Part shown: piece by piece, positions 44,732-52,972 of the stretch
How positions within the stretch are numbered: the first letter of the stretch is position 1
How the letters are laid out: each line of letters begins with the position of its first letter
Assembly (NCBI RefSeq): GCF_024758725.1
Contig: NZ_CP096972.1
Location: forward strand, 1,284,001-1,348,000
Reading direction: 5' to 3'
DNA: 64,000 bases
Source of the DNA: Sphingomonas sp. SUN039
GTDB taxonomy: Bacteria > Pseudomonadota > Alphaproteobacteria > Sphingomonadales > Sphingomonadaceae
Notes under the pieces: model-generated
What the model saw: only the letters and a program-made list of their open reading frames with translations
Database searches by the model: none
What the model was told of the DNA's origin: nothing
Program-made: the position numbers and the translations under genes

Positions 44732-44781
44732 TTACCTCTCCTTCGTCGCACGATGTGCGCTCTCCAGCTTTTTTCAAACTC

Positions 44782-44796
44782 AAAATATATAAACAT
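44782..44796 (-). promoter_or_regulatory. AT-rich box upstream of the monooxygenase gene
   Basis: AAAATATATAAACAT lies 51-65 nt before the monooxygenase start and resembles the boxes at 38527, 46373 and 51461. It is a candidate shared operator. Confidence 0.4.
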
Positions 44797-44826
44797 CAAG
44801 CGCGTCGCATGGCCGCGAATGCCCGA

Positions 44827-46362
44827 TCACTTCAGGGTGCCGCGTCTACGCGCAATCCGGTCGCGCAAAATGTTGAGATCAGCCGCCGAGTAGTAATATC
44901 CGGCGCGCACAACCCCGGCGATGCTTCGGAGATTGCCTACGCTGTCGAGCGGATTGGCATCGAGCAGAACAAGGTCGGCATCATATCCGTCCGCCACCAG
45001 TCCCATCGACTTGGTACGACCGAGGAAAATGGCGGGGTTGGTAGTTGTCATCTGCAGCACCTTAAGTGGCGAGATGCCTGCGCGTGCGAGCTCGACAAAT
45101 TCCAGCTGCAGCGTCATGCCAGGGGACGCCAGCCCCCCGAAATCGGTCCCCGCCATCATCGGCACACCTGCGTCCGAAAAGAGCTTCGTCAACGCCAGAT
45201 TACGCGCGTAGGCCGAACGAAGGGTGGCGAGCATTGGGGCGGGCAGACCCTTGAAGCGTTCCAAAACCCCGCGCCAACGATCAATGTTCTCCTGCGGCAT
45301 GTACCGCAGAGACGGATCGACCTGATAGGCGGGATCGTCGGCAAGCTGCTGCGTGCGAAGCCTGACCAGGGTGGGGACTTGCCAGCTATTGTTTCTGCGG
45401 AACTGCTCGGCGAGCGCGCGACAACGGCTCGCGTCATATGAATCTAAAGCGCGCTGGAGCCGGGCGATGTCGTCAGGACTGGCGAAGGCTGCGGGATTCA
45501 CCCCGATCGTCCTGAAACGCCAGGCCACGATCGCCTCTAGAAACGGGATATGAAAGGGAGGTGCCTTGATCGCAGGATGGGCTGCCGCTTCGGCAAACAG
45601 TGCTTCTCTGTTCTTGGAACAGGCGATCCAGATCGGTGCGCCGGGTCCCAGGTGCTCAATGGAGCGGAAGCCTTCGCGTGAAGCACGTACCGGATCGACC
45701 CCGACCTGCAGGTGCCCGACGGCGGGCAGGCCGACCTTCTTTGCCTCCGCAAGCGCGGCCCAGAAAACATCGGGTGGGACGAGCCCGATTTTGATGAAGT
45801 CCGCGCCCTCCGCCTTCTGTTTGTTCACTTCTGCCCGTGCGGCCTCGGGTGATCCGGCATTAAACGGAGTGAGAACCGCCCCGGGCATAGCAAGCAATTG
45901 CGGGGCTAGGCGCGTCAGTGGCAATCGGTTCTCGCGCCGTTCCTGCAGCAGCGAGTCCGACCCGGACATCTGCCGAAAACCTGTGACACCTTCGGCGAGC
46001 ATCAGCGCCAGGTCGCCGGACGGATCATCGGCATCGACCGAATGGTGATGCATATCGTTGAAGCCCGGGACGATAAACTTCCCGCGACCGTCAATGCGCT
46101 GAACCTTCGGATCGATTGAAAGCGTGTCTGCTTTCGCCACACGCGTGATCCGGCCTGCCGTCATTTCGACCGTCATCTCGGGATGAAGAGTGCCATCACG
46201 AGGGTCAACGACTATCACGCCGTCAATGCGAAGACGTCCGGCGATGAGCATTTTCGTGACCGGGCGCTGGGGCGTGGATGGCCAGACAAGCGCGGTCATG
46301 ATCGCGATCAGGCAGATCACGCCAACCAGCAGCAGGACACGCGTCTTGCGGGATCTGAACAC
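44827..46362 (-). CDS. Exported/membrane-anchored amidohydrolase
   Basis: A 511-residue protein with an N-terminal membrane anchor or signal (VLLLVGVICLIAIMTALVW). The metal-dependent amidohydrolase signature follows: GFNDMHHHS (HxH), the FIKIGL lysine, VGHLQ, SIEHLG and MAGTDFGG. The closing GYDADLVLLDANPLD is typical of imidazolonepropionase/prolidase-like amidohydrolases. It lies divergent from the TonB receptor at 46496. The substrate is unknown; amide or ester cleavage of a conjugate is possible. Confidence 0.82.
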   Translation of the reverse strand: MFRSRKTRVLLLVGVICLIAIMTALVWPSTPQRPVTKMLIAGRLRIDGVIVVDPRDGTLHPEMTVEMTAGRITRVAKADTLSIDPKVQRIDGRGKFIVPGFNDMHHHSVDADDPSGDLALMLAEGVTGFRQMSGSDSLLQERRENRLPLTRLAPQLLAMPGAVLTPFNAGSPEAARAEVNKQKAEGADFIKIGLVPPDVFWAALAEAKKVGLPAVGHLQVGVDPVRASREGFRSIEHLGPGAPIWIACSKNREALFAEAAAHPAIKAPPFHIPFLEAIVAWRFRTIGVNPAAFASPDDIARLQRALDSYDASRCRALAEQFRRNNSWQVPTLVRLRTQQLADDPAYQVDPSLRYMPQENIDRWRGVLERFKGLPAPMLATLRSAYARNLALTKLFSDAGVPMMAGTDFGGLASPGMTLQLEFVELARAGISPLKVLQMTTTNPAIFLGRTKSMGLVADGYDADLVLLDANPLDSVGNLRSIAGVVRAGYYYSAADLNILRDRIARRRGTLK

Positions 46363-46372
46363 TAGCCCTCCT

Positions 46373-46400
46373 CATATATATCGTATTAAAATATATATTG
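46373..46400. promoter_or_regulatory. AT-rich divergent control region
   Basis: CATATATATCG and TTAAAATATATATTG form an AT block between the amidohydrolase and TonB receptor genes. It resembles the boxes upstream of the FAH, monooxygenase and dioxygenase genes. Confidence 0.4.
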
Positions 46401-46495
46401 TGCTCGAAAAACTAATATGGCAAGAGCGCACTTCGGCGACGCTAATGGCAGCAGGCTAAATGCGCCCGGCAAGAGGCGCACGAGAAGGGGAAGAC

Positions 46496-48832
46496 ATGAG
46501 AGGTTCCATGAAAATCAAGTTGGCTGCGAGCACCTCAATGTTGCTTCTTGCGACGTCGGCATTTGCTCAGACTGCTGATACGCAGACCAGTGGCGATACC
46601 GCCGGCGTGGGCGACATCGTCGTCACAGCGCAACGCCGCAGCGAGAGTCTCCAGAAGGTGCCTCTGTCCGTAAATGCAGTGACCGCAGATACGCTCAGCG
46701 CACGCAACATAAATGGCCTCGACCAGCTCCCCCTGGTCGCGCCCAGCTTGCAGGTTGGGCTTCTCGGAAATTACTCGATCCGCGGCGTGGGCACGCTGGC
46801 AAATTCGAGTTCTGTCGATTCCAGTGTTGCTGTCGCCATTGATGAGGTCAATCTTGGCCAGCCCGGCTTGGCAGTCAATCTGTTCAACGATGTTCAGCGC
46901 GTCGAGGTGCTGAACGGCCCGCAGGGCCTGCTGTTCGGACGGAACTCCTCCGCCGGCCTCATGAACATCGTCACAGCTAAGCCCGAGCTTGGCCGTACCG
47001 AAAACATTTTCAATGTCGAAGGTGGATCGCGGGACAAACCCGGCGCGCCCGGCAGCGCCCGATATGTCATCGCGCGTGAGACGATCAATGTGCCGCTCGG
47101 CAAGTCGACCGCCCTGCGGGTCAACGGCTTCTATTCGTACGCGGAGCCGGTGACGACGCTGACGAAGATCAGTTCCCAGCGGCAAGATGAAAACCAGCGT
47201 CAATATGGCGTGCGCGGTAAGTTGCTGAGCGACCTCTCCGACCGTCTTTCGCTCTATGTTATCGGCGAATATGCGGAATCGCATGGCGGCAATTCAACGA
47301 ACGCTTTCACCTCGGTAGGTCCGGCGGCAGGGTCGCTCATCCGGCCCGTTCTGGTCACGGATGGGATCACCGCGGCCGCCGATAACTTTCTGGTGTCCGG
47401 TACGGGTGCCTATTACCGGGACCGCCTGAACGTCGGCTTACAGGGGACGCTCAGCTACGATCTCGGGGAGGGCTGGAACATCAGCAATATTGCCGCGTGG
47501 AAGCGTTTCAAGGACACCACCCGTTTCGATATCGACCAGACGTCTGCCAATATTCTGGATACAAACCTGGTGGATACCAACTACACCCAGTTCTCGAATG
47601 AACTTCGCCTGACCCTACCGAACGGCAAGCGGCTTGGCGGCCAGGTTGGCCTGTATTATTTCGATGCGCAGAGCGTTCGGGGCCTGCTCACGTCTGGCAA
47701 TTTCAACGTGCCAGCGGTCGCACAGCCAAATGCCCCATTCTGCGTCGGTGTTGGCCTCGTCACGCCCGGCTGCACGACGCGCAACCTGTTTTTTATCGGG
47801 CGCGACATCAATTACGTGCTCGACAACAAGAGCTATGCGGCATTTGGGCAGTTGACCTACGAGCTCACCGACGGGCTGCAGCTGATTGCCGGCGGGCGCG
47901 TAACCCGCGACGAACTCCACATCGTGCAATCGCAGGGGCAGAACAATTACTTCCGCTCGCTGAGCGTCCGTGCGACGTTCGACCAGTCATCCGCCAATAC
48001 CGACTTCAGCTACAAGGTGGGGGCACAATACCAGGCGACGCCGAACATCATGGCCTATGCCACCTATGGCCGCGGCTATAAGGGACCCGGCGCGAACGAT
48101 GCCGGCGCCACGGTTACCGCGAACCTTATCGTGCAGCCGGAGACTTCGAGTACCTTCGAGGCGGGCCTCAAGTCGAGCTTTTTGGACCGTCGTCTGATCG
48201 TCAACGTTGCGCTGTTCCATAGCAAGTTCAAGAACTTCCAGACCCAGTCGTTCAACGCGGCTGTCACAGCGTTTGTCATCCAAAATGCTGCGGCTCTCAC
48301 TAGCCAAGGTGGCGAGCTAACCATTATCGCAAACCCATTTCGTGGACTGACGATCAACGCAAATGCGTCTTACATTGACTCCAAGTTCGACTCATTCCCG
48401 GGCGCCCAATGTTATCCGGGGCAGCCGACAACGGGCTGCTCCACCACGGGCTCATTCGACGCCTCTGGCTTCAAGACCCCTACGACGCCGCAATTTACGT
48501 CTACTTTCCAGGCCAGGTATGAAACGGATATCGGCGGTGGTGCATCTGCGTTCATCGACGGCAACTGGTATCATCGCTCGTCCATCAACTATAACATTAA
48601 CGCAGCTCCAGGTTCGGCTGTTGGACCACTGGACATCTTCGGCGCAAGCGTCGGCCTAAAGGTCGAAGGCATGCAGTTCTCGGTATTCTGCAAGAACTGC
48701 ACGAACAAGAAGTACCCTCTCTTCATCGCAGCCGATCCGATCGACGCAACGGTCAACAACGCGACATTCGAGTCGTCATTTGGGCCCGACTCGGTACGGA
48801 CGATTGGGCTGGCAGGTACCTTCCGCTTCTGA
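46496..48832 (+). CDS. TonB-dependent receptor
   Basis: About 778 residues from ATG 46496, preceded by AGGGG. It has a signal peptide ending ATSAFA, a TonB box (GDIVVTAQRRSESLQKVP) and a plug with LGNYSIRGVGTL and GPQGLLFGRNSSAGLMNIVT. The barrel ends ...IGLAGTFRF with the terminal Phe. Two CxxC-like cysteine pairs late in the barrel (PFCVGVGLVTPGC, FCKNC) are possible loop disulfides. It resembles receptors for plant carbohydrates and aromatics in sphingomonads, and here would import the glycoside substrate. An intrinsic terminator follows the stop. Confidence 0.88.
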   Translation: MRGSMKIKLAASTSMLLLATSAFAQTADTQTSGDTAGVGDIVVTAQRRSESLQKVPLSVNAVTADTLSARNINGLDQLPLVAPSLQVGLLGNYSIRGVGTLANSSSVDSSVAVAIDEVNLGQPGLAVNLFNDVQRVEVLNGPQGLLFGRNSSAGLMNIVTAKPELGRTENIFNVEGGSRDKPGAPGSARYVIARETINVPLGKSTALRVNGFYSYAEPVTTLTKISSQRQDENQRQYGVRGKLLSDLSDRLSLYVIGEYAESHGGNSTNAFTSVGPAAGSLIRPVLVTDGITAAADNFLVSGTGAYYRDRLNVGLQGTLSYDLGEGWNISNIAAWKRFKDTTRFDIDQTSANILDTNLVDTNYTQFSNELRLTLPNGKRLGGQVGLYYFDAQSVRGLLTSGNFNVPAVAQPNAPFCVGVGLVTPGCTTRNLFFIGRDINYVLDNKSYAAFGQLTYELTDGLQLIAGGRVTRDELHIVQSQGQNNYFRSLSVRATFDQSSANTDFSYKVGAQYQATPNIMAYATYGRGYKGPGANDAGATVTANLIVQPETSSTFEAGLKSSFLDRRLIVNVALFHSKFKNFQTQSFNAAVTAFVIQNAAALTSQGGELTIIANPFRGLTINANASYIDSKFDSFPGAQCYPGQPTTGCSTTGSFDASGFKTPTTPQFTSTFQARYETDIGGGASAFIDGNWYHRSSINYNINAAPGSAVGPLDIFGASVGLKVEGMQFSVFCKNCTNKKYPLFIAADPIDATVNNATFESSFGPDSVRTIGLAGTFRF

Positions 48833-48851
48833 CCAACGTAAAAGGGGGAAT

Positions 48852-48893
48852 GGGGCGCTGGCGGCATTCGTGTCGTCAGCGTCCCCTTTTTTT
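48852..48893 (+). terminator. Intrinsic terminator after TonB receptor
   Basis: GGGGCGCTG pairs with CAGCGTCCCC (one-base bulge) around a loop of about 16 nt, followed by a run of seven T. It lies 20 nt after the receptor stop and before the convergent glycosidase. Confidence 0.8.
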
Positions 48894-48921
48894 GCCAAAC
48901 GGCGATAATCCTGAAGTTTGC

Positions 48922-50235
48922 CTAAAAAGTGCCTGCGGGCCAAGAGCGCGGCGCTGCGGTCAGAGATTTGAAGACCTCAATTTCTGCCTGGTCATGCGGC
49001 GCGTGGTTCGTCCCAAAGAGATCGTGAAACCATAGCTTTGGCTCCGGAAGCGGGTCGCCGGGAAGGATCACATTCCCTGCTTTGCGTTCTGCCGCAAGGT
49101 TACGGATCTTGCCGTTCACGTAGCGGCTCGACCAATGCCAGTTGGTTTCAGATTTTCCGGTTACGAAACCCCAATTTATCGCGCCGACATTCTGTGTCTT
49201 CAAATAGGGCAGCACATATTTGGGAATGTTGGTTCCATCGAAGCGCCTGTGCCATTCGGCGTCACTGAACAGCGACAGCATGTCTTTGGGGATATCGGCG
49301 AGTGTCGACCGGTTCAGCCACTCGGTCACAAGGACCGGCCTTCCCTCCGCTGACCAAGACTCAACCGCCTTTTGCACCTCTGTAAAAGCGTCGTAGACGT
49401 GGATCGAGTAGATATCGCTATTAGCGGCGTTAATCGCAGAGTTTGTCTCTCCGATGCCGCCGAGGCTGGTAGACGTAATTGGCTGCGATGGGTTGACCGC
49501 GCGCGCCCAAACCCAAGAGTCGTGGACCAATTGCTTCGACCGATCGCCAATTTGAGCAAGGATCAGCTTGCCGGAAGCGTCATATTCCCCATTGCCGCGC
49601 CCCGGCTCGTTATAAAGCTCCCAATAAAGCACGCGCCGGTCGTTAGCAAAGCGCCCGATGGTTCGCTGGACGTATCTTTTGAGCGCCGCCACTTCTTGCG
49701 CCGACGCCTCACCACGTGCGTATCGCTCTGCAAGCTCTCGGGCCGGCGCATTGACCCAGGCGGAATTGTGAAACGCGGGCACCGGCAGGGGCTGAGGACC
49801 CAATTTTGCATAGGGATAATGGCAGTCGTCGAATAAAACGAACGACGGTCGGATTCCGCATTGCTTGGCCATCGCAAGGAAGCGGTCCATGCGACGGTAA
49901 AGCCCCTGCTCGTCGTCTTCCCAAACCAACGGATGGAGGAACACGCGCATGGTATTATATCCGATCGACTGCGCCAGTTTGAGCTCGCGCCCGATCGTGC
50001 GGGGATCCCAAGTCGACGCCTGCCACATGTCGATCGTGTTGATTTTGTTCGAAGGCAGATAGTTCGCGCCGACCAGCCACGGCAATTGGGCGTACCACGC
50101 CTTTACCTTGTCGATCGGCCATCGTCCGGCGACCGGAGAAACCGGCGCGACGGCTTCAGTGGCTAAGGCTGGCCCGAGCGGCAAGGACAGCGGTACGGCG
50201 AGGGCTAGTGCCTTGAGGATATCCCTCCGTATCAT
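48922..50235 (-). CDS. Exported clan GH-A glycoside hydrolase (cellulase/mannanase-like)
   Basis: A 437-residue protein. The N-terminus MIRRDILKALALAVPLSLPL is a twin-arginine-type signal. The GH5-like barrel shows an acid/base Glu in YWELYNEPG, a His/Tyr pair in SIHVYDAF and the nucleophile Glu in VLVTEWLNR, all in GH-A order. The specific family (GH5 or a relative) and substrate are uncertain. It follows the dioxygenase by 19 nt with an AAGGAGG site. A TonB receptor next door suits a surface or periplasmic glycoside hydrolase. Confidence 0.8.
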   Translation of the reverse strand: MIRRDILKALALAVPLSLPLGPALATEAVAPVSPVAGRWPIDKVKAWYAQLPWLVGANYLPSNKINTIDMWQASTWDPRTIGRELKLAQSIGYNTMRVFLHPLVWEDDEQGLYRRMDRFLAMAKQCGIRPSFVLFDDCHYPYAKLGPQPLPVPAFHNSAWVNAPARELAERYARGEASAQEVAALKRYVQRTIGRFANDRRVLYWELYNEPGRGNGEYDASGKLILAQIGDRSKQLVHDSWVWARAVNPSQPITSTSLGGIGETNSAINAANSDIYSIHVYDAFTEVQKAVESWSAEGRPVLVTEWLNRSTLADIPKDMLSLFSDAEWHRRFDGTNIPKYVLPYLKTQNVGAINWGFVTGKSETNWHWSSRYVNGKIRNLAAERKAGNVILPGDPLPEPKLWFHDLFGTNHAPHDQAEIEVFKSLTAAPRSWPAGTF

Positions 50236-50254
50236 GCGCGCCTCCTTCTGATGG

Positions 50255-51382
50255 TCAGTGCTTGCCTACCCAAGGCCGCGGCTTGTCACCTATCGCCTTG
50301 AGCAGCTTCTTTGCGCGCGTGAAGGTCATCTCGTCGCTGCGGCGTACGTTGCGGATCGCCTTCCAAAGGAAAGCGGGCGTTAGCTTCGGCGCTTCAAAGT
50401 CGGAAGGCACTGGCGGACCCCATTGGTACAGTCCCCCCGTCGTCAACGGCGTTACGTCTGCTGGGTGGTTCGCAGTGAACATATCGCTGTCTGCAAAATG
50501 CTCGATCTTGTCCCCCCAAGGATCGCGCCAATAGTCAAAAATCTGGCTGCCAAGGAGATGCCGACCCACGCCCCAGGCGTGCTTCCAGCCGTTGGACAAC
50601 AGGTGCTCTTGGCCCATCGCAATGTCGTCGAGATCCATGCATTCAAAAGCACTGTGGCTGTATTGGTTGGCGACATTCTGAACCAGCACCACCGTGTGGT
50701 GATCCGCTGGCGTATCCCCTCGGTCGCAGCGCATGAAGACCAATGCCGGATCGCTGTCGCCAATTGTCTGCACGTCGGTCGGCAACAACCCGAAATTGTC
50801 CATGTACCAGCGGACGCACCTAAAGAAGTCGACGACAGACAGCACCGCATGACCGAGGCGCAGCACGGTAGCTGCACCAAGCGGAGGGCGTTGCATGGCG
50901 TTCACCCGACTTCTCGGGAGTTCGAGGTTCTGGACAAGCGAATGACGAGGAGCGGGAGTCTCATGCCGAGGGCCCTGCACCACCCGCACCGGGAAACCGG
51001 CAGGATCAGTCAGCCGCACTTGTTTGCCTTCGCCCCAACCGCAAGCCTGCTCCACGGCTGAGGCGCCCGGTAGCGTCGCTACGCGGTCGAGTTCTTCCAG
51101 CGTGCGAACGACCAGTCCAATCCCGCGAAAGCAGGGCGTGTCCGTTCGGCGAAGGATGTAACAAGGCCCGTAGCCAGACAAACCGCTCAAGAAAGCAGTG
51201 TCCGCATCACGACAATCAAGGGTTAAACCAAAATCGTTGAGGAAGGACAATGCCTTGTCCAAATCTGGGCGGCCGAATTCTACACTGGCGATATCCCACA
51301 CCTTGACCAGTGGATTGCTGCTTGGGCGCATGCGGGGGTCGAGCACCGACGCTTCCGCCTGATCTAAACTGATCTCAAGCAT
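50255..51382 (-). CDS. Extradiol ring-cleavage dioxygenase (VOC family)
   Basis: A 375-residue two-domain VOC protein. I prefer ATG 51382 because its GGAG lies 8 nt upstream; the ATG 12 nt earlier has a site too close. The N-terminal module (about 30-140) has lost metal ligands. The C-terminal one (about 160-300) keeps the three Fe(II)/Mn ligands: His in RLGHAVLSV, His in QYSHSAFEC and Glu in DKIEHFA. It is related to 2,3-dihydroxybiphenyl-type dioxygenases and should open a catechol ring. Upstream frame extension to 51745 reads as noncoding. Confidence 0.83.
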   Translation of the reverse strand: MLEISLDQAEASVLDPRMRPSSNPLVKVWDIASVEFGRPDLDKALSFLNDFGLTLDCRDADTAFLSGLSGYGPCYILRRTDTPCFRGIGLVVRTLEELDRVATLPGASAVEQACGWGEGKQVRLTDPAGFPVRVVQGPRHETPAPRHSLVQNLELPRSRVNAMQRPPLGAATVLRLGHAVLSVVDFFRCVRWYMDNFGLLPTDVQTIGDSDPALVFMRCDRGDTPADHHTVVLVQNVANQYSHSAFECMDLDDIAMGQEHLLSNGWKHAWGVGRHLLGSQIFDYWRDPWGDKIEHFADSDMFTANHPADVTPLTTGGLYQWGPPVPSDFEAPKLTPAFLWKAIRNVRRSDEMTFTRAKKLLKAIGDKPRPWVGKH

Positions 51383-51460
51383 TGTCGTCTCCATCCTCTC
51401 CGCAACGTCTGATCGTGGCCGCAGAAGACACCGAATGTCAATCTTGCAACATTTTATGAT

Positions 51461-51476
51461 AAAAAATATATTATTC
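51461..51476. promoter_or_regulatory. AT-rich box between dioxygenase and GH1 genes
   Basis: AAAAAATATATTATTC lies in the divergent region, 79-94 nt before the dioxygenase start and 88-103 nt before the GH1 start. Its minus strand contains the same 12-mer AATAATATATTT found upstream of the FAH gene. Confidence 0.45.
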
Positions 51477-51563
51477 TTGGACCAGATGGTTGTCGGTGAT
51501 AAGTAGTCGGCGGGACATTGGGCCCGACGTGCATCAGCGCGCGGTCTTAACCGGAGTCGAGAA

Positions 51564-52919
51564 TTGCAAGGATCGGATGCGGGCACGAAGGGCACCCCTC
51601 GCCCGTTTGCCAATAACGCTGAACTGGACCGCCGAACGCTAATCGGGATGCCTCTCGCGGCAGCGATGATGGCCGTCCCCTTGCCGACCAGTGCTGCTGT
51701 TCCGCACCGCGCATTTCCCAAGGGGTTCCTGTGGGGCGCGTCCATGGCTGGTCATCAAGTGGAGGGAAACGACGTCAACTCCGACTATTGGGTGCTGGAA
51801 TCCGTGAAACCTACGGTCTTTGCCGAACCGGTCGGCGACGCCTGCGACTTTTATCACCGTTACGCCGACGACGCTGCGCTAACCGCTCAGCTCGGCTTGA
51901 ACTGCCTCCGTTTTAGTCTCGAATGGTCCCGGATTGAGCCAGAGCCAGGGAATTTTTCCATTGCCGAACTCGACCATTACGCCCGCGTGCTCGAGGCAGT
52001 CCGCAGTCATGGTCTCGCACCGTTCGTCACCTTCAGCCACTTTACTGTCCCACGCTGGTTTGCTGCACGTGGCGGCTTCGAGGAGCGCGACGCACCGCAG
52101 TTCTTCGCCCGGTTCGTGGAGAAAGTCACACGCCACTTGGGGCATTTCATACACACCGCGGCAACGTTCAACGAGCCCAACCTCATCAACACGGTCTTTT
52201 GGCGTAAAGATCTGCGCGCCGAACTTCCAACCATCGACCCGATGGTTGCGGCGGCGGCAAAGGCGTCGGGCTCGGACCGCTTCGTGAGCTATCTGCTGGG
52301 GGACGAGACGAAAATGCAACCGGTCCTGAAGCAGGCGCATTTCGAAGCAATGCGCGCTGCCAAAGCAGAGTGTCCGAATCTGCCGATCGGTGTGACTTTG
52401 GCGATGCAGGATGATCAGGCGCCTGCCGAGTTGCTTAACGCGCGCCGCCGGGCCTGTTACGACGGCTGGCTGGAAGTAGCCGACAAGTCTGACTTCCTAG
52501 GAATCCAGGTCTACACTCGCGGACAAGTCGGGCCGCAAGGCGAGCTGCCGCCGCCGCTAGGCGCGGAGCGCACGCAGATGGGTTACGAATTCTATCCTCA
52601 GGCGCTGGGGCCTGTGGTTCGCTACGCAGCGTCCAAAGTCCGCAAACCCATCTTTATCACTGAGAACGGCGTCGGCACGGAGGATGACGCGCGGCGCATC
52701 GTTTATATCGACAGCGCGCTTCGTGCGCTTCGCGACTGCCTGAATGATGGAATTGACGTCCGCGGCTATCTACACTGGTCGCTGCTGGACAACTACGAGT
52801 GGCTGTATGGCTACCGCCCGAAATTTGGACTCGTTGCGGTCGACCGAACTACTTTCGTTCGGACCCCAAAGCCAAGTGCATTCCATCTCGGCGCCATTGC
52901 CCGCCGCAACGCGCTGTAG
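51564..52919 (+). CDS. Exported GH1 beta-glucosidase
   Basis: A 451-residue protein with apparent TTG start at 51564 (GGAG 7 nt upstream). A twin-arginine signal (DRRTLIGMPLAAAMMAVPL) ends near SAAVP. GH1 motifs: N-terminal FPKGFLWGASMAGHQVEG, acid/base Glu in ATFNEPNLI, nucleophile Glu in FITENGVGTEDD and YLHWSLLDNYEW near the end. The fold length is normal. It would release glucose or another sugar from an aryl or alkyl glycoside in the periplasm. The aldose epimerase follows on the same strand. Confidence 0.9.
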   Translation: MQGSDAGTKGTPRPFANNAELDRRTLIGMPLAAAMMAVPLPTSAAVPHRAFPKGFLWGASMAGHQVEGNDVNSDYWVLESVKPTVFAEPVGDACDFYHRYADDAALTAQLGLNCLRFSLEWSRIEPEPGNFSIAELDHYARVLEAVRSHGLAPFVTFSHFTVPRWFAARGGFEERDAPQFFARFVEKVTRHLGHFIHTAATFNEPNLINTVFWRKDLRAELPTIDPMVAAAAKASGSDRFVSYLLGDETKMQPVLKQAHFEAMRAAKAECPNLPIGVTLAMQDDQAPAELLNARRRACYDGWLEVADKSDFLGIQVYTRGQVGPQGELPPPLGAERTQMGYEFYPQALGPVVRYAASKVRKPIFITENGVGTEDDARRIVYIDSALRALRDCLNDGIDVRGYLHWSLLDNYEWLYGYRPKFGLVAVDRTTFVRTPKPSAFHLGAIARRNAL

Positions 52920-52972
52920 GGCAATCCTTTTGCATGGCTGCGCCTGGGACAGAAATAACAAAGGAAAAGAGG

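Noticed and set aside
51383-51745. Long N-terminal extension of the extradiol dioxygenase
   Set aside because: The extra residues are Arg/Pro/Ser-rich translated intergenic DNA crossing the AT-rich control region. The start at 51382 has a properly spaced ribosome site.
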